From Tyto alba (taxonomy: Eukaryota > Chordata > Aves > Strigiformes > Tytonidae): DNA of 64,000 nt. The stretch spans positions 21,879,936 to 21,943,935 of the forward strand of contig NW_024881327.1 in assembly GCF_018691265.1 (NCBI RefSeq), in the 5' to 3' direction. The notes beneath the pieces were generated by a model. It made no database searches. It worked only from the letters and a program-made list of their open reading frames with translations, and had not been told where the DNA came from. Of the stretch, positions 1-12,905 are shown piece after piece. The position numbers and the translations under genes were made by a program. The first letter of the stretch is position 1; every line of letters starts with the position of its first letter.

Positions 1-3000
1 CTATTTATACTAGTATGAACTAAATCAAACAGATGGGTTCCAGAGAGAGAAATAGCCTTAAAGCAAAAGGCCCTCTGAGCAAGCAGTAATAGCATACAAT
101 TCCAGCATTAAGGGAAGAAACTGGGGACAAAAGAAAACACAAAGAGGTTGTTAATAGTTTTAATGAAGATTTTTGTCTTTTAGGGAAGTTTTTTTGGTTT
201 TATTTTTTTCTGACAGTTTGCTTTCTCTGTTTCCCGATCTTGCTAGGAACGGGAATGTAAATGGAGAGATGTCAGAAAGGAATGTTTCTGAAGACCTTGA
301 TTTTGTACTGCCCACCAAGAAAAATACTGCAATTCAATACGAGGTAGCAATGCAAGAGATGGGAAATGATAATTGTGAGAAAAAAAAAAAAAAAAACAAC
401 AAACCAACCTTAAGATGTGGCCCTTTGGACAGATTACTGTAAAATGAGTGTATGTCTCTTTTATTGATATATTTCAAGAGAATTGTTGTATGGCAGGTCA
501 TACAATGCCAATATAGACATTTTCATGTTTATGAGTGAATGCATCCACGAAATCACAGAAACACAACATATTCTGAGTTGAGAAGAAAGGAATTTCCTCT
601 CTTTTTTAAGCTTGTTTTTCCTGTTCTACATATATAAAAACTAAAATTGAAGCAAAGGGCTTTGGAACATATACATATTGACAATCAAAGTCTAAATAAT
701 AAAATGGATTATGTATTTGCTCATTATTAGAAATAGTGCTTTCCAGAACATTTACTGATTAGTATGTGGAAGCACAATCCCCTAAAAATTCTTCAAGATT
801 TGCTTATATATAACTATATGAGAAAGGCCAGGGTAGACGTAATTAGTTTTATCTTATTCCTGCAAATAAGTAAATAGTTGGGGGGGAGGGGGAAGCAGCT
901 TGCTATTCAGTATGTAGTCTGTTGCTCTGTTTTAGGTTGGGGTATTTTTGTTATATCACAATTGCCAATGGTTCTTACATAAAGGTAATTTCAATCAGAA
1001 GAAATTAGAAGAAAGCAGCAAGTGAGCATCTGGTGTCAGAGATGTTCATATGCTGTTATCTAGTAGTCATGGGTGGTTTATGCATATGTTTTTCTTCAAT
1101 ATAATCAGTCTCAGAGGGACCATTGAGACCCTGCTGAATCAAGTGATCACAAAGGGCATGTATGATCTCTGAGCAGTTTGATGCTGTTATGACATTTGAG
1201 TACAATTTAATTAATTTGCATTATGATGGAGGGAATACCAGGGAACCATGGTAACTTTAAAGTAATTTAAATTCCTTAGAAGATTTCATTTTAGCTACAG
1301 CTAGCTAAATTAAGAAAGATTTATTTAGCAAACTGCAGATATTATCTAGGGCTCCGTATTTGCCATTGCAATAAATTATATAGTTAAGCAAAAAATATAA
1401 AAGGCCACTTTGTTGTCATTTTGTTTTACAATGATAAATATAAATGTTGGCACAGATTATATATATAGGACATTTTTAAATGGGTCATAATTGTTAATAA
1501 ATTGCTTAATGAATAAATAAATTTTTTAAATTGTTTGGTCTTCAATGCTCAAATACATTCATGCAAATAGAGATTATCAGTGACAGATCAAAACTGGTCT
1601 TCATGTGACTATGAATAGCTTTGTATAATTTAATGCACTGTCTTTTGTAATTCTTCAACTCACTTCTTACTGCAGCGAACAGATTTAGCTGTCAGATTAC
1701 AGTGTTTCAATGACTAAAGCTATCGTGTAACCATATATCTTTATAGGTCATTTTTTCTGTGAGAATCACCAAACGACTTATTTACTAAGCTTCTTAACAT
1801 TCCATTAACTTTATCACATTGAATACTGAAATGTAGGCAAAATTAATTTTCTTGAACAGTTCTGTTCATGGGAAAAGAAAATTCTTCCTTCTGTTTGACT
1901 GCTTGAGGCTTGCTTCTTGGATACAGAAAAACAACGTTGGTATAAACTGCCGTTTTAGACTTATAACCTCATCCAGCTGGCATCCAGAGGCTATAAATGT
2001 CAAGTTGCCACTCAAAGTGATGAACTTAATAAGCACATACCAGGGATGATATTAGGTCTAATATTGCCAATGAATGCAGGCTGTTATGAAAGTTTTTGTG
2101 GACTTGCATTCCTTGGCCAAAAAAAAAAAAGCTCTTACTACAATCCATAAACCAGTGTAAATAAAGCCATTGGCCCTCAAAGATGTCTGTATATTAACCC
2201 CATTAAGTAGTTCTATCTTTTATAACTGCATGATGAAATGGAGCTGACAGATTCCCTTATGTGTAAGGCTCAAAGCATTTTTTTCTTCAGTATTCTCCAT
2301 TTTAGATCTGTGGAAAAAGTGTTATATAAGCAATGTATTAATAAAAGAAAACACACTTTTCAAAATATTAAAATTAAAATTGCATTTAAACAAAATTCTA
2401 ATTACTTAACAAGCCAATTTGATATGATTCAAAATAAAATATGAAAAATGCACTTTTACCATTAGTCCTTAAATGAATCATGATTTCTTGTCTCAAATAA
2501 AAACAGTTTTGTAAGCATCTGTGTCACAAAAGTATCTAGAAAAATAATTCACATTGGTTGTCAGGTGCAATTTTTGACACCAGGTAACTAGAGTTACTTA
2601 CAGAACTGATTATTTTAATACGTTAACTTGTGTCAGCTGGGACACAATTACTGCAGCCCAGTCTTTCTAATGTATAACCTAAATTACATATCTATTTTAA
2701 AATACCTTTTATATCAAATATGCAGTTTACTAAAATATAAATGTATTTAAGATTATATATACAAGTCTACAAATATGTCAGTTTATATAATTTAGACCAA
2801 AATTTTCATACTTAGTATTTTTAATTTTTTCAAAAAATTAATTATCTATGTGCAGTTTCCTTCATCTGCCAATCTTTCAGTATAACAGATGATGTAACAC
2901 TTATTAAAGGTAGCATCAATGATGTTTATACAAATGGCAGTTACCATGAATTAGAGATTTAACTAATTCCTGGAGGAATTTAAATTCAGTTTTTACTGAA

Positions 3001-5422
3001 AACCATCACTGGATGTTCTTAATATTTATGCACAGTCAGAGGGAGAACTAGAACTTATTTTTTTTAAATGACAGATCAAAATTATTTCACATATAGAGGA
3101 CTATAATCTGTTGTGAGAACTTATATGGCATTGAAGACTGACCTCCACAGAATTGTATGTCACACTTTGTAAAGAAAAAACATTTTAAACCTGACCCTTA
3201 TTGTACTTATAATTGCATTTAAATGTTGTGCTAGTTGGTGCACTGGTCACGTTCCTGTAACCTGCACCTCTTGCTTACGCTTCTGTCTTTTTCTCTGATT
3301 ATAGACTCCTTTTGAATGTAACTACATTTTCTGGCACACTAGGCACCAATAAACTTCATCCAGCCAGAAATTAGACAGTCCAGTTCCATCTATAGGGCAC
3401 TGTAGCCCACTGGTGATTTTACATCCATCAGGCTAGTTCAACTCAGTTCATCAGATGACAGCTGAGAATCCATTTGCAAATACACATCCAGGCTTACTGT
3501 CTTAGAGCCTGCCCAGAGGGTATCTAGATGACTGATTCCAAGAAGTGAGGTGGAACACAAAGTTACTTTTATATTCTGAATAAAAATATCATCTCTGAGG
3601 CTTGACAGCTGAACGTTATCTAGCCAACCAAAACTATGTGCTCATTCACTGGCTTTGCTACTAGATTATCACTGCCACTACAGCTTTGAAAAGCACTATA
3701 CACATCTTTCATTTTCTCTGTTCCTGAATAAACAAACTCCTGATAGCTGAAATCCCTGCTGATCTGCTAACATAAGGAGGTATATTTGGAAGGATGGGAA
3801 AAGCAAAGCTTCAGACTTGAATAAGAAATACCTCAGCTATGTCATGACAAAGGGACCAAAAGTTTTTTAATAGAATTGAATTACATGATTTCTAAAATAG
3901 ATTTTGAGTATAATTAACAAACATCCTATTACCACTTAATAGCAAATCTCTCTTTTAAAGACAAAAAGCTGGGAATATGTGTTTAATTATACAACAAGAC
4001 TTTTAAGTTGTGTCTGGATTCTTTTATTTTTAATTACATTTCTGATTTGGGTTTCATATGCAAATATATGCATAAGTAGAGTAGACATTAGAAAAAAATG
4101 TTACAGTGAGAACCATGAGAACTATCTGATTAATACATACTGAATGAAAAGAAAGAAAATATTTAGTAAAGGATAAAACAAGGAAACAACTAGTAATGAA
4201 TTGACTTGAGAACAAATCAATTTATATTATAAGCATTTATAATCTATATTGTAAGATTTTTCTTATCAAAATCTATACAGAAATTTTGCTATGTGAATAG
4301 AGATGGACACTGCCTGTTGTATCCTATGATCCTATGTCCCCATAGTTCAAACTACTAGGTTTATACTTGATTATCAATATAAGTGGTATAACTAATGGGA
4401 GAACAATGCCCCTAGCAAAGTTTTCAAGTTATGTTATGTACTCATCAAGCAGTAGTTCTCAAGATATATACTCTACAATAGCCCAGGAGATAAGTATCTA
4501 TTATTTCAGAAAACAAAACTGTTATGATAACTCATTTTATTGATGATGATATTGTCAAAGATACTTCTTGATGTCCCAATATGCACATGATTATCCTCCT
4601 CTATACAACTGAGTCTTTTGGTACTGTTAAAGTACAGTTCTAATCATTTTGCAATAAAGCCCTGGCAATGTACTTTCTAATACCTTGTAAACAAAGCATT
4701 GCCCGCCTTAGACTAGGCAAGTGCAAGTTTATAGGTTGTTCATCTGAAAGTACCACCGTATTTAACAGAGCATTAATATTGTATTGGAAGAATAATATAA
4801 AAATTAATGTGCACTTTCTATAACGCAACAAAAACGAAAGGTGTAATTTGTCCTATTATACTTGATTTATTACTATACAGTAAGGAGAAATTAAATACAA
4901 GGTAAGATGTACTTTTATTGTGCCGGAAAATCACCGGAAAATGGACTTGGGATAAGGCTAAGGAAAAGAAGTATTTTTTAATGTGTCAATTAGAAGTTAA
5001 AGAATTTTAACAATAACTATTGGCCTATGTAAAATTTATGAGTGATGCAAACAGAAGTCTTCAATAATTATTCTCTGCTATATCTGCAAAGAAGTGGAAT
5101 GATAGGATTAACACTTTGGGACATTTTTTTCTATTTATTTAAAATAGGTGGAAAAGACAGGGAATATTATTAAAACAACAAAATATTGTGTCCATTAATT
5201 GATAAAGACCTAAGGAACATTTACATCTCAGAAGATATAACTCCAGTGGCTTATGGCCTACAGACAATTTATTTTAAATAAATGCTGGGAAATCCAGAAG
5301 TGAGCTGACTACAAGTTTGCTCAATTAGATTGATTCAGAGGTATTTCTACACAAGATATTTTCACTGGTATAAGGTTTTTATTTAACACTGAATTAAAAT
5401 AGTGCAGTGTATTATCAGAATC
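1..5422. other. AT-rich unique noncoding sequence
   Basis: No gene or recognised mobile element was seen here. All open frames are under 90 codons, and none shows a known domain or convincing splice structure. The stretch holds short A tracts (for example near 380-396 and 2119-2130) and ordinary AT-rich sequence. I see nothing else I can support. Confidence 0.6.
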
Positions 5423-5570
5423 AAACTCATGGAATGGGTGAGGTTGGAAGGGAATTCTGGAGGTCATCTTCTCCAAACACCCTTCTCAAGTAGGGCCACT
5501 TAGAGCCAGTTGCCCAGGACCAGGACCAAAGGGTTTTTGTGTATCTCTAAGAATGGAGACTCCAAGGATG
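5423..5570 (-). mobile_element. CR1 LINE 3'-end fragment
   Basis: Read on the plus strand this is the reverse complement of the terminal part of an avian CR1 3' region. It has the diagnostic GGTTGGAAGGGA block at about 5437, then the block with the 'gagccagttgcccagga' core, then the 'gaatggagactcc' block. The element therefore points to the minus strand and is strongly 5'-truncated to about 150 bp. It has substitutions throughout and looks old. CR1 is the main avian non-LTR retrotransposon, and most copies are short 3' stubs like this one. Confidence 0.85.
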
Positions 5571-5672
5571 GATCAATATTAAAAGAACTGAAAATATTGT
5601 CAGAACTCAAAATTCACTACTGATGAGAAATCAACATAGAACTGAAGTTCTGCATGAAGTATTGTAGGGATT

Positions 5673-5757
5673 GATATCAATATAATTCAGAATTTTCAGA
5701 TATAATATATATCTGAATATTAACATAATTCAGAATTTTCAGATATCAATATAATTC
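5673..5757. repeat. Short interrupted direct repeat
   Basis: A 22-bp word beginning 'ataattcagaattttcagat' occurs at 5682-5703 and again, identical, at 5725-5746. A second word, 'gatatcaatataattc', occurs at 5673-5688 and 5742-5757, so the block is built from overlapping copies of two AT-rich words. This looks like a local replication-slippage product just beyond the CR1 scrap. No function is implied. Confidence 0.7.
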
Positions 5758-8700
5758 CGGAATTAATGATATGGAAGTGAATATAAAATTAGTGCTTATA
5801 AAATTATTAAACCTTGGCAAAATGTTAAGAAACGATGAATGCAGTTAAATGCACACTAGTATGGCTCCATTGAAAAACTGACCCATTCAAATAAAGTTTA
5901 TTTAATGTAAGGCAAATGTGGAGATGCAGATATACGAGCAAGGAATGCAAGTCATTACTGGTTCTCATGGAAACTGAAAGCAGATAAATTCGAGGTGGGA
6001 AAGGAAAAGCCCTCATTTTTGAGAGTGTCTGGATAACTAACAAGACCTAGTAGGAAATAGCTTTCATGACAAATATTTCCAAACTATTCTGGTTTTCCTT
6101 CCAACCTAGTCTAGACTGAACAGTAATTTTTAATTAGAAATATCTCTCCCCTCTCTCAAAATTGTAGATTGTTCTTTTGACATGTTTTATTTCAGTTCAT
6201 ACTTTTATTTATTTTGTGTCAATTAAATGGAAAATAGATTTGTTTTCATCTTGAAAACACTAATACCTGATTTTTCTGAAAAAAATTTATGGTTGAAATG
6301 AGTCCTTCAGTGCAAATGACTGTAATAGCAGAAGATCTACATTACCTGATTAAAAAAAAAAAAAAAAATCACACCTACATCTACTGATTAGCTGTTGATA
6401 AACATTATTAACATAAATTCAGCAGGTCCAGATGTCATACAATCAAGTTTAGCTTTCTTTTTGGAAGACACATTTCTGTTTGACAGAAGTTATCAGATCA
6501 AATATAAGGGCAACTCGGCAAAATGTGATGGCCTGAGATATACAGTCAGGCTATGTGATCTAATGGTCCTTTCTGGCTTCAGATTCTATAAAAATCTATT
6601 AATCTTTTATACCCAAGGCTAGTGCAAGTGCAGCCATTATACTAAGATTTATTTGCAACAGACCACCACAGGGGAAATATAAAATTTATTTGAAATGACC
6701 TTTCAATTCTGAAGTTCAATTTGTCCACTATTGCATGTCTTTTAACCTCTAGACATGTCTTTCTTAGTCCAAAAGAGGGATCTCAGGAGGCAGAAGGCGG
6801 CAAAGACAACAAATATTAATTTTTACAGTTACAAATACTTCCAGTTCCCTCTGGGCTAACAATGAAACAGGCAACCAGAACTGGTTCAGAGTCCAGTTAA
6901 TATCATAGCAAGACAAATCTTTCACACTCAGGTGAGTATCAGGCAGGAGGGGATTACCAGTGGATGAGACAAGTTCGATGTAAGCAATGTGCCATCCATA
7001 ATGTTCCACACAAGTAAGTTCTGTTGAAATACACTTGTTCTATGTGCCTTGAAATGTGAAAAAAAAAAATGTAATCTTTTTGGTTTAAATGAACCTGAAC
7101 TACTTTATTAAAAGTTTCTGCCAGCCAAATACATTTATGTCAGTAATCTTGGATTCTAATTAGTTGGGCATGCTGCCAATAGTTTACGTACACTGAAGAA
7201 AGACCATAGTAAATCCATGTGTCTTGCCAGATATTGGGGTGATGAGGCACACTATGAAGACTCAGCACATTATTTCTAAAACTCTCTTTTGAGAAGAGGA
7301 TCTGTATTAAATGTTACGTTGTGAGCAGATCTTACAAATTAAAGTTAGTCAGAGTAGCTAATGGAAGGTTTGGGGTTTTATTTTTCTCTACTCTTCCCTT
7401 GTGGCTGCTTTATAAGTACTTTTGTGAAACATTATCACAGTAGTCAGTAATTCAGTAACTATGAAAGTATAATATTTCTAAATATAACTAGCACATTCTA
7501 CATTACATGATATTCACACTACTTGATATATTGAATATTTTCTTTATAGATCTGCATTCACAAAGCAACAAAACAAAGTTTCTCTTTTAATGGAGAAGCT
7601 TACATTGCAAAATATTTCATTGTTTGTATCAGATCAAAGGGATGGGACTGCTACGCTGCACTGGTTGTAAAAGTGAGGGACACAGTACAGAGGGATGGGA
7701 TGCGTCATATTAAGCCCCAAAACATTCTTTTCTTCAAGAAGCTCACAGTAGTGCCTGAACAGATACCCACAGTAAGCAGGTACACCTGGTAATAATGTCC
7801 TGCCACTGCACTGCTATCTATCTTAATGGTAAGGAAGGTGCGAGGAGGCACTCCAGAGTTTCTTGGATTTATGTATCTAACTTCCAGCATCCAGTCTGAA
7901 AAAGATGGACTGTAAAAGTCAGTGTTAGGGAGGGGAGTAGTTCTTCCTTTATTTCTCTAAATCACAGCCTCATACTATCAAGCTGCTGTTGCTTCCAGCC
8001 AGGCACCACTCCATCTCTTCAACAACTGAGGTGATTCAGCTCCAGATTGCTGTCAGGTAGCTTTAGGGGGAAAATCAGCAATAAACTCTTGATAAGAGTG
8101 ATGAGTTTGTCTCATTTCACATTCCCAAAGATAACTTTCCAGGTGGAAGCAGTGAACTTTGTGAAGTTTTTGAAGTGAAAGCTAAGCAACTTCTCTTCAA
8201 TCCTTCATGCCCTAGGTGATGACCACAGTTTTGGATGTTTTGACGACACTGAAGTTTTGCTATCAGTCAGGTGAGAAGGATCACCGAGCAAGTAACTTTC
8301 AGTATGACGCATATCATCTTGTTCCTTCTTATTTTCAGCAACCAGTGAAATGAAACACACATGAAGTTAAGATCAGTCCAACACATCTTAACTACATTAA
8401 ATAATATGTTTTATTTAAATGTATGTCATTTATTACTTTTTCATAATTTCTGATATAGCCTGTAGTACAGCAAATTATATGCAACATAAAGGAAAGCACA
8501 TATATCTAGAAAGCATATTGCCCAGACAAAATGTTTCACAGATTTCATATTCTATGGGCAAAGAAACTCTTTCTTAAAGGGGTAAGGCAGCAGAGACTTT
8601 TTGCTTTCAAATTCCCTTTGTTCAAGTGAGGAATGTTGATAAGTAGCACAGTTGTCTTAGGCTTGTGCTGCCAGATTTGATTTAACAAATAAGGACAAAA

Positions 8701-10279
8701 GAATCAACAGAAACAAGAAAATATTCCTAAAGTGCGACTGACAGAAGAATATTACTTTATTTTTTTAATGACTTATCTGTAAAGCCCTTGTCTACCTTTC
8801 TAATCATCGATTCAAGCTCTGATCTTTCTTCTCTGGGTGCTATTTGTATTAGGGTTTTGTTTGTTTTTTGTTTTGTTTTGTTTTTTTTTCTATAAATTCA
8901 GAGACTTCTTTCACTCTCTCAGGTGCTCTAAACTTTACCTCTGACTACTCTCTTCTTTTTATCTCTTCCTGCTCCTTAGAGTCTTTCTGAATTTCCTTCA
9001 TCCCTTCTCTTTCCACTCTCATACAAGACTTGTTTCCATCATACTAACCATTATAGCTGGAAGAACCATCCCATGCAAAGAAACTCTTGCAAAAAACTGT
9101 ATTTCTTAACACAGATACTGGACAGACTGTGAAATTGTTTTCAGAAAAGGAATTTATTTCCATTTGTCACACACAAGGCATATACAGCTGTATGCCAGGT
9201 ATATTAAAGGATGAATGGCTCATGTCATGGACTGTGAAATAGGTCATGTCATTGCCCTGAAGCGAGTGTTTTTGAAAACAGGGCCACCAAAGGCAGGACC
9301 CTGCTGATTCACCTTTGAGGATGGGCATCCATGCAGATGCACTGATTATTCCTGCCTGAACTGCCACCTGTATATCCTCAATGCATTGTGTTGTAATGTA
9401 TTCTATTTGCTAGCTTGCTTCATTTTATATTCTCTGACTGAAAGTCCCAGGAGTCTTTGTTTATAAGCAAACTATCTAATGTATAGCATTGTATTCATTC
9501 TCTCCCTAAAGGATCTGAATTTATGAAAGTTGAACATGAAAATCAAAGTGTCAAGCTACTGATTTCATCTGTGGTAAGTATAAGAGGTCCAAAACCATAC
9601 ACATGTGTTTACATATGGATGTAAATATATATACACATAAATATATACACATATATTTACTTAGCTTTCAAAAATTTAGCATACCACTCTGACTTCAAAC
9701 TTGGACCTCACATATATGCAATAGCACCCCTTACAGTGAGAAATCAGGATATATACATCTTTAGGAAGAATTTATCCTATGAAGTATTTCCTATGTCTTT
9801 TTTCATAAAAGATAAAACTTCGTTAAATCAAGAGTCTATCATAACTTTTTTAAAATTTATGTATTTTATAAACAAACTAATACAAATATTAAAATATAAT
9901 TAATCACACCCAGTTGCATTCTATGAAGTTAAAATAAATCATATTTCAACAAAGAAGGCAGCTATAGCTAATGTTACTTAACAAAATGGTTCAACAGCAG
10001 TTGTCTTCTCTTTCTGGATATGTCAAGTAGAAATAATGCATTTCCAAACAATAAAAAACTTCATTTTACATGTGCATATGTATTTATCAAGTTCTTTGTG
10101 CTCTTGATATTACTGGGATTGATACGAATGAGTGATATATGAGTAAATCATAGTCATTCTCTTGTAAGATTCTTCTATAACACTGGGTATTTAGAAATGT
10201 TATGAAAAATAACAACACAGATTTTGCCAGTGAAGCGCACAGTGCTTCTCTTTGAAAAAGCCCTATTCCTATATAAATC
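5758..10279. other. AT-rich unique noncoding sequence with two splice-bracketed segments
   Basis: No recognised gene. It holds T-rich and A-rich simple tracts (about 6352-6368 and 8858-8890) and an AT/AC-rich dinucleotide patch at about 9620-9660. Two short segments, 8216-8270 and 9512-9573, each lie between an acceptor-like pyrimidine tract plus AG and a strong GTGAG or GTAAG donor. They are discussed as a finding and are not called as exons here. Confidence 0.55.
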
Positions 10280-10565
10280 TGAGTTTCCAGCTCTGATGTG
10301 TGTGTTAGACCACACGTGAAGTACTGTGTCCAGCTTTGGGCCCCCCAGTGCAAGAAAGATCTCAACAAAAGAGAGTGAGTCAAGGGGATGAAGCTGATCA
10401 GGGGCTCAAGTCCTCACTTTGTGAGCAGAGGCTGCAAAACTGGGGTTTGTTTGGCCTAGAGAAGGGATGGCTTCATGGGGGATGCAAGAGCAATATCCCA
10501 GTACCTACAGGATGGCTATTGAGAAGACCGAGTCAGGTTCTTCATACTGGTGCATGGTGTCAAGA
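10280..10565 (+). mobile_element. CR1 LINE fragment, end of ORF2 region
   Basis: Translation near 10310-10345 gives the CR1 reverse-transcriptase tail signature '[14 protein letters not shown]' in one frame, where the CR1 family has RPHLEYC(V/I)QLWGPQ. Further on there are degenerate matches to the CR1 blocks around 'gagaagggatgg' and the 'ggttcttcatactggtgcatggtg' block of the 3' region. The fragment reads on the plus strand, carries frameshifts and stops, and lacks the last part of the 3'UTR. It is a dead, old copy of a subfamily different from the 36.3-kb copy. Confidence 0.8.
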
Positions 10566-12585
10566 CTATTGGTTTTCTCTTGCTTTTCATTAATTATTGT
10601 TTCCTTTTAAAATCATATTTATGAAGTGACAGAGAAAGCTGCAAAAGTTTTATTCAGAACAAACAGAAATAGAACATCACAGAAGGATCTCTGTGTAGAG
10701 GAAGAAGAGGTGGATTGAGAAAGAAAGGAAAGGTATGGCTTCTGGTGAGAAGAGAAAATATTCATGAAACACCTACAATACTACAAGGCTTCCCTCAAAG
10801 TTGAAAGTCTGGATACTCCTAAGGCTTGACAATCTCAAACCATTTATTTGCTATCATTAACTGTCAGCATATGAAAACTGTTGCTATTTTTCTTTCCATA
10901 CTCAAATTTGCTACTGAATCCCCTATAAACTTATTTTCTCGTTGTGCTATGCATATTTAACTTCTGCTATCTATATGATGTTAAGCCTTGTGCTCTCATC
11001 TGTGGTACTCAATGTGTGCTGAAAATTGGATCTATATCCACTGTACCCGGCTTTCCTGAAATACATTGTTTTGAGGAATTTATACTTTTTCTACGGTTTG
11101 TGGATTGGTTTGTTTTAGTGTTTTGTTTTGTTTTGTTTTTTTTTGATACAGTGAATCAAACTATAAATCATGCTAGAAATAAAAAAAAATAAACCCAGCC
11201 CCACAGAAAGTAGTATGATGTTATGGAACATACAGGAATACTAATCACGGTGTTTTCAAACATTCCTGTTTACTCCTTGATCAGATTTCCAGTATTCAGC
11301 TAAGACCAAAAGAGAAATGACAAATAAAGCTAGCTTCTTACACAGCCATAAGCCTTCATGGGTTTAGAAGTCCTCGGAACACTTGAAAAATAAAGACAAC
11401 ATTAAAGCTAATAGCAGTATGATAATTTACACCTTTGGGATCTGTTTCAGGAGATGTATGGAAGAATACTGCTGGTTACCATTTTCTTCTCCTGAACTTC
11501 TGATTTGCTCCTAGTACTTTACTTACCTATGCATAAACAAAATGTAGTCTTATCTTAAAAACAACAAGAACACATTTCGCTGTCCCCTACTAATTTATTT
11601 ATTTATTTATTTATTTTCAGCTCTGATTTCAGTGAATATGTTGTAGCAGTGAATAGCTTCTCTCTCTTTCAGATCCATCTGGACTATTTCCAGGCTAGTT
11701 TTACCCCTTGTACTCATCTAGGCTGTTCTTGACCAAGTCTATAATAACCTCTGGGAACCCAAAACTCAGAACCATACTTGTCACTAAGTCGGGTGCCTTT
11801 GGTAGTGATCCCCTTCCTGAAATCTTATTATCCACTCACTGATGCTGTCGTCTCTTAATTCTTTTTGAACACCCCTGTTCTTTCTTTTGGGATGTCTTCT
11901 GAACTATATTTTTATTCATCATTCAAAGCTTTTCAGCAGTTGCATTGGTCTGTCACTTTTCTTCTTCTGACATCAAGTGTCATGCCACCTTTCTGCAGCA
12001 AACAAATGTACTCCTAACTGATACACATTTTCTCATTTTTTACTTTTATAGGTAACGACTTCCATCAATACCCACAACCAAAATGATATCCTAATGTAAT
12101 CTGAAAATCCAGTTTCTCTCCGAGTCAGCACATTCAAGTAGTTTGCAGATCTATGATATTTGCCTTCTGTTGCTTTCCAGGAGGTGAATCTATCATCTAG
12201 GCATTTATCAGCTCTCATCTCAATTTGTGTCATGTTTTCTACATCTTTGAAAAATACAGTTCTCTTCCACTCATGCATATGGTAAGGGCTCAGAGGACTT
12301 GTCTGTGTGGTCTTTTGCAGACTGACATGACTGAGCTGTGTCAAATACGACCTGATCAAAAATGTATGTGTAACAGCCACCCAGCAGGACTTACCAGCTT
12401 GAGCCTAACAGTTTGTAGCTGATTCAGGGAGTCTCTCATTCCTATCTACCAAATACCTCATCATCATAACCAGACTGGCATGGGGATGGTACATTGGACA
12501 CAGCACTCCCAGGAAGTAAGAGTTAGGAAGACTTTCAACATCAACAGCACAAGATAGAAAGCAGCCTACTCTGTAAGTACCAACA
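10566..12585. other. AT-rich unique noncoding sequence
   Basis: No recognised gene. It includes a GTTTT-rich stretch at about 11118-11145 and a TTTA microsatellite at 11594-11617. A splice-bracketed segment at 12181-12281 (pyrimidine tract and AG before it, ATG|GTAAGG after it) is open in one frame and is discussed as a finding. Confidence 0.55.
11594..11617. repeat. (TTTA)n microsatellite
   Basis: About six perfect TTTA units in a row. A plain tetranucleotide microsatellite. Confidence 0.9.
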
Positions 12586-12905
12586 TAATCATAGAATCGG
12601 CCATGTTGGAAGGGACCTCAAAAGATCATTTGGTCTAACCTTTCATGGGAAAGGGAGCCTAGATGAGACTATCTAGCACCTTGTTCAACCGCATCTTGAA
12701 AACCTCCAGTGATGGGGGGACTCTGTCATGTCCTTAGGAAGGTTGTTCCAGTAAATGACTGTTCTCACTGTTAAAAATTTCTTTCTTGTGTCAAGCTAAA
12801 ACCACTCCCGGTGCAAATTGTACCTGTTGCCCCTTGTCTTCAACATGTGACTCCTTATGAAGAGAATGCATCCATTCCTTCTTTAGTCATCTTTTAAATA
12901 CTTTC
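12586..12905 (-). mobile_element. CR1 LINE 3'-end fragment
   Basis: On the plus strand it begins with the reversed CR1 terminus (aatcatagaatc, then GTTGGAAGGGACCTC and AAGATCATTTGGTC). It continues through the reversed 3'UTR blocks 'tgttcaaccgcatcttg' and 'aaaacctccagtgatgggg', 'ggttgttccag', and the 'tgttgccccttgtctt' block. The CR1 therefore lies on the minus strand with about 320 bp kept. The 3' terminal repeat is intact, the 5' side is truncated, and divergence is moderate to high. Confidence 0.88.

Noticed and set aside
6731..6760. Two p53-type half sites (the second a perfect AGACATGTCT) spaced by 10 bp
   Set aside because: The first half site has mismatches, and a 10-bp word match is expected by chance. 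AGACATGTCT also occurs alone near 19098.
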